From Rhodoferax sp. (GTDB lineage Bacteria; Pseudomonadota; Gammaproteobacteria; Burkholderiales; Burkholderiaceae_C): 40,228 nucleotides of DNA. The position numbers were made by a program, and so were the translations under genes. Numbering within the stretch: position 1 is the stretch's first letter; each line of letters starts with the position of its first letter. The DNA lies in contig JANYJD010000082.1 of NCBI GenBank assembly GCA_025358555.1, positions 1-40,228 on the forward strand. Reading direction: 5' to 3'. Below, in pieces: positions 24,421 through 32,377 of the stretch. Below the pieces are notes generated by a model. That model was not told where the DNA came from. It saw only the letters and a list, made by a program, of their open reading frames with translations, and searched no databases.

Positions 24421-25329
24421 CTAGCTCAGCACCACGCTGCTCAGCCGCCTGCGGTAGGTGGCCACGGTGGGGTCGGCTGGCGGGATTTGACCATCGGCCA
24501 CCTTTACTTTGGGCGGCTCGATGATGTCCAGGATGGCGATGAAAGTTTTGCGCGCCAGCTCGTCGCTCCAGGCTTTGTCGCGCATCAAAATCTCCAGCAG
24601 TTCGTCCATAGCAGCGGTCCACTGCTGCGCGGCCATCAGCGACTGCGCTTTTGCGAAGCGGGCGTCAAAATCCCGCTTGTTTACCGCAATTTTTTCATCA
24701 AAATTGGCTGTAGCCCTTGCCCCGCCTGCATGAGCAGTTATTGAATCTATAGCGTTTATCCAGCGCTGCAGTGAATCGAACTTGCGCACCAGGCCGGTCT
24801 TGGCGATCACGGGGGCAAAGGCGACCTTGGCACCGTCGGTGTCGCCTTCGGTCAGCAAGAGCTTGACGTAGTCAAACCGCGCGTCGTCGTTGTCCGGGGT
24901 TTTGAGCACTGCCTGGTGCAGGGCTTCTCGCACGGCGGTGGGGTCGTCCAGCGCGGGCGCATCGGACACTTCAACGCCCGTCACCTCGGCTTCCAGAATG
25001 TCCTGCGCGGGCACGTGCTTGTCCAGAAACGCCTTGATTTGCCCCTCGGGCAACGCGCCGGTAAAGCCATCGACCGGCTTGCCGTCCACCAGCAAAACGC
25101 AAGTGGGAATGCTGCGGATGCCAAAGGCCTGGCCGAGCTCCTGCTCCTGGTCAGAGTCGATCTTGACGAGCTTGAAGCGCCCGGCGTACTCGGCCTCAAT
25201 CTTCTCCAGGAGCGGCCCGATCACCTTGCATGGCCCGCACCAGGGCGCCCAGAAATCGACCAGCACAGGGGTGTGGGCAGAGGCTTCGATGACTTCGGCA
25301 TCAAAGTTTTCGACGGTGACATTGATCAT
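24421..25329 (-). CDS. cnoX: CnoX/YbbN-type thioredoxin-domain co-chaperone
   Basis: A 302-residue protein with an N-terminal thioredoxin domain (active site FWAPWCGPCK near residues 27-36, then IRSIPTCVLL with the cis-Pro) and a C-terminal tetratricopeptide-like half (AREALHQAVLKTPDN, then AQSLMAAQQWTAAMDELLEILM). This is the CnoX (YbbN) layout, a holdase linked to GroEL and redox stress. The CGPC site is intact, so it should be redox active, unlike the Escherichia coli version. A dispersed repeat copy lies in frame within the TPR half (about residues 196-211), giving the AIDSITAHAGGARATANF segment. It is divergent from purE with 47 bp between the starts. Confidence 0.9.
   Translation of the reverse strand: MINVTVENFDAEVIEASAHTPVLVDFWAPWCGPCKVIGPLLEKIEAEYAGRFKLVKIDSDQEQELGQAFGIRSIPTCVLLVDGKPVDGFTGALPEGQIKAFLDKHVPAQDILEAEVTGVEVSDAPALDDPTAVREALHQAVLKTPDNDDARFDYVKLLLTEGDTDGAKVAFAPVIAKTGLVRKFDSLQRWINAIDSITAHAGGARATANFDEKIAVNKRDFDARFAKAQSLMAAQQWTAAMDELLEILMRDKAWSDELARKTFIAILDIIEPPKVKVADGQIPPADPTVATYRRRLSSVVLS
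24698..24745 (-). repeat. Dispersed ~47-bp repeat, copy 3 (inside cnoX)
   Basis: The plus strand reads AAATTGGCTGTAGCCCTTGC and then a degenerate CTGCATGAGCAGTTATTGAA, the reverse orientation of the family. It lies within cnoX and keeps the frame. Confidence 0.55.
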
Positions 25330-25363
25330 TTTGGGAGGGCTCGGGGTAAAACTCTTAACAACC

Positions 25364-25369
25364 TAAAAT
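25364..25369 (+). promoter_or_regulatory. -10-like TAAAAT, 7 nt before purE ATG
   Basis: TAAAAT is followed by TGTAAGC and the purE ATG, so transcription should begin at or beside the start codon, giving a leaderless message. No ribosome site is seen. The -35 region is poor. Confidence 0.5.
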
Positions 25370-25376
25370 TGTAAGC

Positions 25377-25883
25377 ATGAACAAAATTCAAATCGGCGTG
25401 AGTGTCGCTGTTCTTATGGGTTCCCGCTCAGACTGGGACACGATGCAGCACGCAGTGCAGATTCTCCAACACTTCGGCATTGCGCATGAGGCGAAGGTGG
25501 TGTCGGCCCACCGCATGCCCGACGACATGTTTGCCTATGCCGAACAAGCCGTGGCGCGCGGCCTCAAAGCCATCATCGCCGGGGCCGGGGGCGCGGCGCA
25601 CCTGCCCGGCATGCTGGCAGCCAAAACCACGGTACCCGTGCTGGGCGTACCGGTGGCCAGCAAACACCTGCACGGTGTGGATTCGCTGCACAGCATCGTG
25701 CAAATGCCCAAGGGCGTGCCGGTGGCCACGTTTGCCATTGGCGACGCAGGCGCGGCCAATGCGGCGCTGTTTGCGGTGGCGATGCTGGCCAACGACAACC
25801 CGACCCTGCGCGCCAAGCTGGACGAGTACCGCGCTGCGCAAACGCAGGCCGCGCGTGACATGGCGGTGCCGCCGGTTTTATGA
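25377..25883 (+). CDS. purE: N5-carboxyaminoimidazole ribonucleotide mutase
   Basis: The class I PurE enzyme (168 aa) that moves the carboxyl group of N5-CAIR to give CAIR in purine synthesis. Visible are [12 protein letters not shown] near residue 13, VVSAHRMPD with the catalytic His, [34 protein letters not shown] and [10 protein letters not shown]. It overlaps purK by 4 bp (ATGA), the usual order, and the two enzymes work in sequence. It probably has a leaderless message. Confidence 0.97.
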   Translation: MNKIQIGVSVAVLMGSRSDWDTMQHAVQILQHFGIAHEAKVVSAHRMPDDMFAYAEQAVARGLKAIIAGAGGAAHLPGMLAAKTTVPVLGVPVASKHLHGVDSLHSIVQMPKGVPVATFAIGDAGAANAALFAVAMLANDNPTLRAKLDEYRAAQTQAARDMAVPPVL

Positions 25884-27280
25884 GCAAGGCACCGGTGAAA
25901 ACGTCGGCTGTCGCCAAGCCATTGTTGCCCGGCTTGGCGGCGGATGGAAAGCCCGTCACCCTGGGCGTAATGGGCGGCGGGCAACTGGGGCGCATGTTTG
26001 TTCATGCCGCGCAAGCCATGGGCTACGCCACGGCGGTGCTGGACCCAGATGCGGCCAGCCCTGCCGGGCTGGTGAGCCACCACCACGTAAAAACCGATTA
26101 CCTTGACCCGGCCGGGTTGGCAGCGCTGGCAGAAGTCTGTGCTGCCATCACCACCGAGTTTGAAAACGTGCCCGCGCAGGCGCTGCTGGCGTTGGCGCGA
26201 ACGAGGCCCGTGGCCCCTGCCGCGCAAGCCGTCAGCATTGCGCAGGACCGCACTGCGGAGAAGGCGCATTTTGTGCGCTGCGGCGTGCCGTGCGCGCCCT
26301 ACGCGGTGATCGAAACGTCTGAGCAACTGGCAGCGGTTGACCGCACGCTGCTACCCGGCATTTTGAAAACTGCACGCATGGGCTATGACGGCAAGGGCCA
26401 GATACGCGTCAAAAACCGCTCCGAGCTAACTACCGCGTGGGACACGCTCAAGCGCGTGCCCTGCGTGCTTGAGAAAAAACTGGCCTTGAAAGCCGAGTGC
26501 TCGGTGATCATCGCGCGCGGGCGCGACGGCACCTGCGTCAACCTGCCGGTGCAGCGCAACCTGCACCGCGACGGCATTTTGGCGGTGACTGAGGTTTGCA
26601 AGGGGAATCTGCCTGCAGCCCTTGTCGGACGTGCAGTATCAGCTTCTAAATCAATAGCAAATGAGTTGCAGTATGTAGGCGTACTGTGCGTCGAGTTTTT
26701 TGTGGTGTCTGACGGCGTGAGTGGCAGTGCTGCTGCAAATTCAAACGCCAAGAAAGAGACGCTGCGCCTGGTCGTGAACGAGATCGCACCGCGCCCGCAC
26801 AACAGCGGCCACTACAGCATGGACGCCTGCGATGTGTCGCAGTTTGAGCTGCAAGTGCGCACCCTGGCCGGCCTGCCGCTCGCCCAGCCGCGCCAGCACA
26901 GCCCCGCCATCATGCTCAATCTGCTGGGGGATTTGTGGTTTGGAAATGTGGGGAAAAAGAAGAACGCGGGTTTGAAGAATTGGGGTCAGATTCCAATTCA
27001 GGACAACCCTCTGACCGGCGAAGAAAAACAGTCGTCGAAATTGGACTCTGACCCCAATTCTTCTGACCCCGACCCCAATTCTGCCTCTCCAGCATGGGAC
27101 AAAATCCTCGCCCTGCCCGGCACCCACCTGCATCTCTACGGCAAAACAGAACCACGCAAAGGCCGCAAGATGGGCCACCTCAACATCACCGGCCCAAGCA
27201 TTGCTGCAGTGCGCGCGACCGCAGCGCAGGCAGCAAAAATCCTCGGTATCAAACCGTTCGCCAGTGAGGCAGAGTTGTGA
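25880..27280 (+). CDS. purK: N5-carboxyaminoimidazole ribonucleotide synthase with in-frame repeat insertions
   Basis: The ATP-grasp enzyme that makes N5-CAIR from AIR and bicarbonate. Visible are [55 protein letters not shown] and LNLLGDLWF. At 466 residues it is about 70-90 longer than usual. Two segments explain this. One is near residues 243-285 and contains a dispersed-repeat copy and a polar stretch ([13 protein letters not shown]). The other, near 357-406, is encoded by REP-like inverted repeats and gives a low-complexity [14 protein letters not shown]-type loop just before the last domain. Both keep the frame, so the enzyme is probably active, with the extra loops on the surface. The stop overlaps the tsaC start (GTGA). 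Confidence 0.94.
   Translation: MSKAPVKTSAVAKPLLPGLAADGKPVTLGVMGGGQLGRMFVHAAQAMGYATAVLDPDAASPAGLVSHHHVKTDYLDPAGLAALAEVCAAITTEFENVPAQALLALARTRPVAPAAQAVSIAQDRTAEKAHFVRCGVPCAPYAVIETSEQLAAVDRTLLPGILKTARMGYDGKGQIRVKNRSELTTAWDTLKRVPCVLEKKLALKAECSVIIARGRDGTCVNLPVQRNLHRDGILAVTEVCKGNLPAALVGRAVSASKSIANELQYVGVLCVEFFVVSDGVSGSAAANSNAKKETLRLVVNEIAPRPHNSGHYSMDACDVSQFELQVRTLAGLPLAQPRQHSPAIMLNLLGDLWFGNVGKKKNAGLKNWGQIPIQDNPLTGEEKQSSKLDSDPNSSDPDPNSASPAWDKILALPGTHLHLYGKTEPRKGRKMGHLNITGPSIAAVRATAAQAAKILGIKPFASEAEL
26608..26655 (-). repeat. Dispersed ~47-bp repeat, copy 4 (inside purK)
   Basis: The plus strand shows CTGCCTGCAGCCCTTGTC, then GTGCAGTATCAGCTTCTAAA, the reverse orientation of the family, degenerate. 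It lies within purK and is in frame. Confidence 0.5.
26978..27081. repeat. REP-like inverted repeat pair inside purK
   Basis: AATTGGGGTCAGATTCCAAT begins the first arm at 26978-26998. AATTGGACTCTGACCCCAAT begins the second at 27039-27059, which is its reverse complement with one mismatch over 21 bp. A third partial copy, CTGACCCCGACCCCAATTCT, follows at 27063-27082. The core GGGGTCAGA/TCTGACCCC resembles REP sequences tied to RAYT (TnpA-REP) transposases. The whole lies in frame in purK. Confidence 0.75.
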
Positions 27281-28377
27281 TCCTCGATGGAAAAAATCCT
27301 GAATCAATAGCAGAATGTGCGCTATTGATAAGGGCTGGAGGCATTATTGGCCTCCCGACTGAGACAGTTTACGGCCTCGCAGCCGACGCCGACAGCGCCC
27401 AAGCCGTAGCCAAAATATTCACCGCCAAGGGCCGCCCGGCTGACCACCCGTTGATCGTGCATGTGGCCGATGCCAGTGGCGTTGCGCACTTCGCAGAGCA
27501 TGTGCCCGAGTTTGCGACCCGGCTCATCGCCACCTTCTGGCCTGGCCCGCTGACCTTGATCTTGCCGCGCCGCGACGGCGTGGCCAAAGCGGCAGCCGGT
27601 GGCCAAAACTCGATTGGCCTGCGCTGCCCATCGCACCCGGTGGCGCAGGCGCTGCTCAAGGCGCTGCTTGTTGATGGGGCGCAAGCTGTTCCAGGCCATC
27701 AAGCACCGGGTGATGCAATCAACGTGGTGGCGTCAGGGGCAGTGGGCAGCGCCCGTCCCATTTGGGGCCTGGCTGCCCCCAGCGCCAACCAGTTTGGCCG
27801 CGTCAGCCCGACCACGGCGGCCCATGTGCAGGGCGAATTTGGCGCGGATTTGCTGATCCTCGATGGCGGACCGTGTGACGTGGGCATTGAGTCCACCATC
27901 GTCGACTGCACCCGCAGTGTGCCGGTTCTGCTGCGCCCCGGGGCCATCACGCCAGCGCAGCTGCAGGCGGCCTGCAGTCAACCAGTGATTCTAAAAAAAG
28001 AGCTGCCTGTGCACATGGGACAAGGGCCGCGGGCCTCTGGAACGCTGGAAGCACACTATGCGCCAAACGCCAAGCTGCGCCTGATGGACGCGCGCGCCTT
28101 GCAGACGGCGCTGGACATGCTGGGCGCTGACATGGACGCCAAGGGCAGCGGCCAGCCCGTCATCGCCACGTACTCCCGCGCCATTTTGCGCAGCGCCTCC
28201 AGCAAAGTCGTGCGCAGGCGCATGCCCGATGACGCCGCCGCCACGGCGCAGCAACTGTTTGCAGTGCTTCGCGAGTTTGACAACCAGGGCGTCAAGCTGA
28301 TCTGGGTCGAGAACCCGCCCGATGCGCCTGAATGGCAGGGCGTGGCGGACCGGCTGGCTCGGGCCGCGGCAAGCTGA
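27277..28377 (+). CDS. tsaC: L-threonylcarbamoyladenylate synthase, Sua5 type
   Basis: Makes threonylcarbamoyl-AMP from threonine, bicarbonate and ATP for the tRNA t6A modification. The 366-residue protein has the YrdC domain (LLIRAGGIIGLPTETVYGLAADA, IFTAKGRPADHPLIVHV, FWPGPLTLIL, GLRCPSHPVA, GAVGSARPIWGLAAPSAN) and a C-terminal Sua5 domain after the ASGTLEAHYAP linker. Full length is therefore the Sua5 class, not the short TsaC. The start is GTG 27277 overlapping the purK stop. Two repeat-like segments lie within it (27301-27348 and 27991-28037), the second in the linker. tsaB of the same pathway is at 38896 in this window. Confidence 0.95.
   Translation: MILDGKNPESIAECALLIRAGGIIGLPTETVYGLAADADSAQAVAKIFTAKGRPADHPLIVHVADASGVAHFAEHVPEFATRLIATFWPGPLTLILPRRDGVAKAAAGGQNSIGLRCPSHPVAQALLKALLVDGAQAVPGHQAPGDAINVVASGAVGSARPIWGLAAPSANQFGRVSPTTAAHVQGEFGADLLILDGGPCDVGIESTIVDCTRSVPVLLRPGAITPAQLQAACSQPVILKKELPVHMGQGPRASGTLEAHYAPNAKLRLMDARALQTALDMLGADMDAKGSGQPVIATYSRAILRSASSKVVRRRMPDDAAATAQQLFAVLREFDNQGVKLIWVENPPDAPEWQGVADRLARAAAS
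27301..27348 (+). repeat. Dispersed ~47-bp repeat-like segment, copy 5 (inside tsaC)
   Basis: GAATCAATAGCAGAATGTGC, then GATAAGGGCTGGAGGCATTA, follows the family layout. It codes for the conserved first helix of the YrdC domain, so chance similarity or gene-conversion-like drift is possible. Confidence 0.4.
27991..28037 (+). repeat. Dispersed ~47-bp repeat, copy 6 (tsaC linker)
   Basis: AAAAAGAGCTGCCTGTGCAC, then TGGGACAAGGGCCGCGGGCC, matches the TGCAC..GGACAAGGGC core. It codes for the ILKKELPVHMGQGPRA segment between the YrdC and Sua5 domains. Confidence 0.5.
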
Positions 28378-28518
28378 CGGGCCCCCCGGCAACATGGGCG
28401 AGCGGGGCAGTAGCGGCTGGCCTGTCAGAATTTGTCTGTAAGAAAGGGTAACGCCATCCGACGGACCCTTTCTGCCCCCCGCCTCTGATCCATTCCAGAC
28501 ACCCCAAAGGAACTTGCC

Positions 28519-28971
28519 ATGAAACCTGTACCCACCCTGCTGTTGCCGCTGCTGCTGTTAATCGCCTCGCTGGCCAGCGCAGCCGACGGCCTGATTGCCA
28601 TCAGAAGCCCACACAGCGCCAGCGTCACCATGAACCGGCTTGAAGACGTCGTCAAGCAGCGCGGCCTGACGGTGTTTGCGCGAATCGACCACGCGGCGGG
28701 CGCGGCCAAGATCGGCAAGACGCTGCGCCCGACCGAGCTGCTGATTTTTGGCAACCCCCAAGGCGGCACGCCGCTGATGGAATGCGCGCAGTCGGCCGGC
28801 ATTGACCTGCCGCTCAAGGCGCTGGTGTGGGAAGACGCGTCGAGCCAAGTCTGGGTGGGTTACAACGACCCCGCGTATCTGGCGCAACGCCATGGCGCAG
28901 CGCAGTGCCCGGCGGTCGAGAATCTGACCAAGGCGCTGTCGTCTCTGTCCAGCGCGGCGGTCGCGCCTTGA
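28519..28971 (+). CDS. DUF302 domain protein, exported
   Basis: A 150-residue protein with a Sec signal peptide (MKPVPTLLLPLLLLIASLASA, cleavage after residue 21) and one DUF302 domain: TMNRLEDVVKQRGLTVFARIDHAAGA, LRPTELLIFGNPQGGTPLME and LPLKALVWEDASSQVWVGYNDP. The family is of unknown function and often periplasmic in proteobacteria. AGGAA about 8 nt ahead of ATG 28519 is a good ribosome site. It stands alone between tsaC and the convergent SemiSWEET gene. Confidence 0.88.
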   Translation: MKPVPTLLLPLLLLIASLASAADGLIAIRSPHSASVTMNRLEDVVKQRGLTVFARIDHAAGAAKIGKTLRPTELLIFGNPQGGTPLMECAQSAGIDLPLKALVWEDASSQVWVGYNDPAYLAQRHGAAQCPAVENLTKALSSLSSAAVAP

Positions 28972-28974
28972 ACC

Positions 28975-29283
28975 TCAACGCGCGGGCGGCACGCTTTGCG
29001 GTGGTCTGTTGCCAGCGGTTTTTCCCGGCTTGCCATAGTGCAGCTTCATCGCCAGAATCGCCACAGCCAGCGTGAGCGTGATGATGTTGGCTACGATCAT
29101 CGGCCAGGCCCCCAGCAGCAATCCGTAAGCCAGCCAGAGCGTGACGCCCAGTGTGAAGGCGCTGTACATCGTCAGCGAAATGCCGCTCACATCTTTGGTC
29201 TGGAACGTGTGCCAGGCCTGTGGCAAAAAGCTGCCGGTGGTGAGGACGGCAGCGATGTAGCCGATAGTGTCGATTGCGGGCAT
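28975..29283 (-). CDS. SemiSWEET-family small transporter
   Basis: A 102-residue membrane protein with three hydrophobic segments in the SemiSWEET layout: IGYIAAVLTTGSFLPQAWHTF with the PQ motif, VSGISLTMYSAFTLGVTLWLAYG, and MIVANIITLTLAVAILAMKL. SemiSWEETs work as dimers moving small sugars or similar solutes across the inner membrane; the substrate here is unknown. The start at 29283 follows the dacB stop by 4 nt, so it is probably co-transcribed. A longer frame into dacB is rejected. Confidence 0.88.
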   Translation of the reverse strand: MPAIDTIGYIAAVLTTGSFLPQAWHTFQTKDVSGISLTMYSAFTLGVTLWLAYGLLLGAWPMIVANIITLTLAVAILAMKLHYGKPGKTAGNRPPQSVPPAR

Positions 29284-29287
29284 GGGC

Positions 29288-30793
29288 TTAATTGTCTTTC
29301 GTGGTCCAGTCCAGCAACGCCTCAATCGCCGGGCGCGCGGCGATGGCATTGGGGTGGTTGACGATCATCACCAAAGCATAGCGTTTGCCACTGGCCGCCA
29401 GCACATAGCCAGCCACGCCCACCACGTCTCGCAATGTGCCGCTTTTGAGGTGCGCGCTGCCCCGCGCAGCGGTGCGGCTGCGGCGCAGCGTGCCGTCCAC
29501 GCCGGTGATGGGCAGCGACGACATAAGCTCGGGCATGTAGGGCGATGCGTACGCGGATTGCAGCAGCCGTGCCAGCGCCTGGGCTGTGATGCGGTCGGTG
29601 CGCGACAGGCCTGAGCCGTTGTCGATCGTGGGCATGTCATCGGCACGGGCGCTGACGGTGCTGCGCCACCAGCGTTGCACTACCTCGCGTGAGGCGGCGA
29701 GTGTGGCGGTGCTGCCGGACGGGCCAGAAGCACCGGACAGCGCCGCTTTGGCCTGCAAGCTCAGCGTCAAAAATAGCTGCTGCGCCATCACGTTGTTGCT
29801 GTATTTGTTGATGTCGCGAATCACCTCGGGCAAGGACGGGGAAGTCACTTCAAACGCGGGCTTCAAGGCTATGCCCTGCGGGCTGGGCACGCGGCCCTCA
29901 CGCACGGCCCCGGCCAGCTTGCCACCCATCTCGCGCCACATGCCTTCCACCGCGCGCGCGGCGTAGTTTTTGGCATCGGCATACGCCACGGCCCAGACTT
30001 TCTCGGCGCAACTGGCCGCGTAACTGCCGCCAAAGCGGATGTGCGTGGCGTCCGCAAAATCGGCCTTGAGTGCGGCGCGGTAGTCATTGCAGTCACCGCC
30101 CGACAGCGGCACACTGGCCTGCATCTGCACGCCGGCCAGCGGCGGCTCGTACTGCACCTGGGCGGTGTTGGCGGTGCGGTCGGGCACAAAGGTCATCACC
30201 ACCGATTTGAAATTGAGCAGCAGCGCGTCTGGCGCGGCGTTGTAGGGGCGCAGCGGTTCGCCGTCAAAACTGGCGGGGTCCACCTCGACGTTTTCAAACG
30301 CGCTGCGGTCCAGCACAATGTCGCCCGCAATGGTTTTGATGCCCAGCCCCTGCACGCGGCGCAGCAGCAGCCACAGCCGCTCCGACACTAGCTTGGGATC
30401 GCCCTGGCCCTTGATGTACAGATTGCCAAACAGCGTGCCGTCACGCACCGCGCCCTCCACAACCACCGGCGTGCTCCAGGTGAAGGCCGGGCCCAGCAGA
30501 TCAAGCGCGGCGTAAGTGGTCACCAGCTTCATGACAGATGCGGGGTTGACCGGCACATCGGCGCGGTGGCTCAGGCGCGCGGGGGCTTTGCCTTGCGCCT
30601 CGACCACGAGCATGGTGACCGCTTCGCGCGGAACTTTGGCGCGCTGCAGGGCGGCGTCCACCTCGGGCGGCAGGGTTTGGGCGGTGGCAGCGCTGGCAAG
30701 CAGGGTGGCTGTGACAAACAGGCCGCAGAAGACACTAGGCCAGGCAGGGCGAGAAGCCCGGCTGCGGGCTTGAAGGAAATGATGATGGCGCAT
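29288..30793 (-). CDS. dacB: D-alanyl-D-alanine carboxypeptidase/endopeptidase (PBP4 type)
   Basis: A periplasmic peptidoglycan hydrolase (501 aa) of the S13 class that trims or opens peptide cross-links. A signal peptide covers about residues 1-38, ending ATAQ. Active-site motifs are NPASVMK (Ser-x-x-Lys), SNN in NKYSNNVMAQ, and LKSGTL as the KTG-like motif. The large inserted domain between the first two motifs typical of PBP4 is present. The ATG at 30793 is preferred over TTG 30802. It is divergent from the EamA transporter gene. Confidence 0.93.
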   Translation of the reverse strand: MRHHHFLQARSRASRPAWPSVFCGLFVTATLLASAATAQTLPPEVDAALQRAKVPREAVTMLVVEAQGKAPARLSHRADVPVNPASVMKLVTTYAALDLLGPAFTWSTPVVVEGAVRDGTLFGNLYIKGQGDPKLVSERLWLLLRRVQGLGIKTIAGDIVLDRSAFENVEVDPASFDGEPLRPYNAAPDALLLNFKSVVMTFVPDRTANTAQVQYEPPLAGVQMQASVPLSGGDCNDYRAALKADFADATHIRFGGSYAASCAEKVWAVAYADAKNYAARAVEGMWREMGGKLAGAVREGRVPSPQGIALKPAFEVTSPSLPEVIRDINKYSNNVMAQQLFLTLSLQAKAALSGASGPSGSTATLAASREVVQRWWRSTVSARADDMPTIDNGSGLSRTDRITAQALARLLQSAYASPYMPELMSSLPITGVDGTLRRSRTAARGSAHLKSGTLRDVVGVAGYVLAASGKRYALVMIVNHPNAIAARPAIEALLDWTTKDN

Positions 30794-30824
30794 TGATGCC
30801 AAGTCTACCGCCCGGCGCCCGGTC

Positions 30825-30830
30825 GATAAT
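30825..30830 (+). promoter_or_regulatory. -10-like GATAAT, 7 nt before EamA transporter ATG
   Basis: GATAAT, then CAAAACC, then ATG 30838. The spacing equals that at purE, tsaB and the DUF433 gene and suggests a leaderless start. Confidence 0.4.
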
Positions 30831-30837
30831 CAAAACC

Positions 30838-32004
30838 ATGCCCTCGTCTGCAGCCTCAACCGCTTCCACAGCCACCCCGGCCCCACCCAAGCCAACCCTG
30901 TCTCCCAAAGCCGCAGGCGTGCTCGCGGCGGTCGTCACCATTTTCATTTGGACGGCCTTCATCATCATCGCCCGCGCCACCACAGATCCGGCCCGGGGCA
31001 ATGTGCTGACGCCCTATGACATTGTGCTGGCGCGGTTGCTGGGCGCGGGACTGATTCTGCTGCCCTGGGGCTGGTGGCTGGTGCGGCGCGACCGGGCGCG
31101 GGCGCGCCCTGCGAGCGCAGCGAGTCTTGTGGACAAGGCGGGCCATGTAGGCCATGTAGGCAGGGCGGGCGATGCAGACACGCAAAGGTCAAGCGTTTCG
31201 CCAGACGCCATCGCCCGGCAGTCATCCTTCTTCGGCCTGTCGCCCCTGTCATGGCGCGTCACCGCCACCACCGGCCTGTTTGGCGGCCTGCTGTACGGGG
31301 TGCTGGCCTACAACGGCTTTGTATTTGCGCCAGCCGCCCATGGCTCGGTGCTGCTGCCCGGCAGCCTGCCGCTGTGGACTGCGCTGCTGGCCGTGCTGGT
31401 GCTGGGCGAGCGCCTTCGGCCCGCTCGCGTGGCCGGCCTGGCCTGCATTGTGGCGGGCGACCTGCTGGTGGGCGGCGCCAGCCTGCTGCACGCGTTTGAC
31501 GGCGGCAGCGTCTGGAAGGGAGACGTGCTCTTCATGCTGGCGGCCTTTTGCTGGTCGGTCTACAGCGTGCTGGCGCGCCGCTACCGGCTGGACGCCGTGC
31601 GCGCCACTGTCGCCATCACCGTGTTCGCGTTTTTCACCTACCTGCCGGCCTACGGCGTGCTGGTGGCGCTGCATGCCATCCCCAGCCATCTGGCGACCGC
31701 GCCAACAGGTGCATTTGTGTTCCAGATGCTGTTTCAGGGAGTCGGCTCAGTGGTCATCTCGGGAATCACCTTCACCAAAATGATCCAGTACTTCGGCCCC
31801 GTGCGCAGCACCCTGTTCACCGCCATCGTGCCCGGCTCATCAGCCCTGGGCGCGGCGTATTTTCTGGGCGAACCGCTGTCATGGAACCTCTGGGCCGGCC
31901 TGGCCATGGTGACGCTGGGGATATTGTTTGGGGTGCGGGGGGTGAAGGTAAATAATATTAAATTAGTAGCTGTTAATGCAAGTGGGATAAGGGCTGGGGC
32001 CTGA
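30838..32004 (+). CDS. EamA/DMT-superfamily transporter
   Basis: An inner-membrane permease (388 aa) with two EamA repeats and about ten hydrophobic segments, for example GVLAAVVTIFIWTAFIIIARA, AAHGSVLLPGSLPLWTALLAVLVLGERL and SSALGAAYFLGEPLSWNLWAGLAMVTLGI. The substrate is unknown. The loop after the second segment is unusually long and polar (about residues 85-130, with GHVGHVGRAGDADTQ), encoded by a 9-bp tandem repeat. The last 15 residues are encoded by a dispersed repeat. I chose ATG 30838 because a GATAAT stands 7 nt ahead; ATG 30796 would also be in frame but adds a polar head. Confidence 0.88.
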   Translation: MPSSAASTASTATPAPPKPTLSPKAAGVLAAVVTIFIWTAFIIIARATTDPARGNVLTPYDIVLARLLGAGLILLPWGWWLVRRDRARARPASAASLVDKAGHVGHVGRAGDADTQRSSVSPDAIARQSSFFGLSPLSWRVTATTGLFGGLLYGVLAYNGFVFAPAAHGSVLLPGSLPLWTALLAVLVLGERLRPARVAGLACIVAGDLLVGGASLLHAFDGGSVWKGDVLFMLAAFCWSVYSVLARRYRLDAVRATVAITVFAFFTYLPAYGVLVALHAIPSHLATAPTGAFVFQMLFQGVGSVVISGITFTKMIQYFGPVRSTLFTAIVPGSSALGAAYFLGEPLSWNLWAGLAMVTLGILFGVRGVKVNNIKLVAVNASGIRAGA

Positions 32005-32007
32005 TTT
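31958..32007 (+). repeat. Dispersed ~47-bp repeat, copy 7 (end of EamA gene)
   Basis: TTAGTAGCTGTTAATGCAAG, then GATAAGGGCTGGGGCCTGAT. It supplies the last codons and the stop of the transporter gene. Confidence 0.65.
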
Positions 32008-32377
32008 GGCGGTCAAATTCGCGCGCAAACCGTATTTGGGGCGCCAGTTTCAGGTTCTCGCCGACAGCAGGTCAGGCAATTCACGCTTCTATCTGTACTT
32101 TGCAGGCAGCATCCAGTGACGTCTGTTGCCGGTTTTCATGGTTAAAAACACAGATTTGGATAATGAAGTTGGCTGTAGATTGTTGATAAATAAGGAGATT
32201 TCGCCATTTTCAATTTCATTATCCAGAGCACTTGGATAATGAAATTGAAAGCAGCCCAGCCGACATCGCACGCCCGTCGGTCAGGCCGTCTTTGGCACCG
32301 CTTCCAACGACCCAGTCCCTAGGCTTATTCCTGAGAAATGCAGCTCCAGATAATGACGATCATCGTAAGCATTTGAT
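32005..32377. other. Repeat-rich 373-bp intergenic stretch without a gene
   Basis: This lies between the convergent EamA and AlbA-type genes. I see no convincing gene; a 60-codon minus-strand frame at 32089-32271 has no recognisable content. It holds the end of a dispersed repeat, a strong palindrome (32211-32247), another TGGATAATGAA copy at 32157 and a weaker GATAATG at 32351. Base make-up is more AT-rich than the neighbours. Confidence 0.6.
32211..32247. repeat. Perfect 14-bp inverted repeat
   Basis: CAATTTCATTATCC (32211-32224) and GGATAATGAAATTG (32234-32247) are exact reverse complements around AGAGCACTT. The same 12-13-mer recurs at 32157 (plus) and 32402 (minus). The latter lies inside the 3' end of the AlbA-type gene. 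Confidence 0.85.

Noticed and set aside
25880-27280. purK as a frameshifted or broken gene
   Set aside because: Despite about 80 extra residues, the frame is continuous, core motifs before the REP segment are intact and the C-terminal part resumes with normal sequence.
29780-29800. AAAATAGCTGCT in dacB as another dispersed repeat
   Set aside because: Only the core matches. The GGACAAGGGCT half is missing and the residues are normal for the enzyme.
32089-32271. 60-codon minus-strand frame in the repeat-rich gap
   Set aside because: No ribosome site and no family similarity. Its LDNEIEN stretch is explained by the repeated gene-end sequence.
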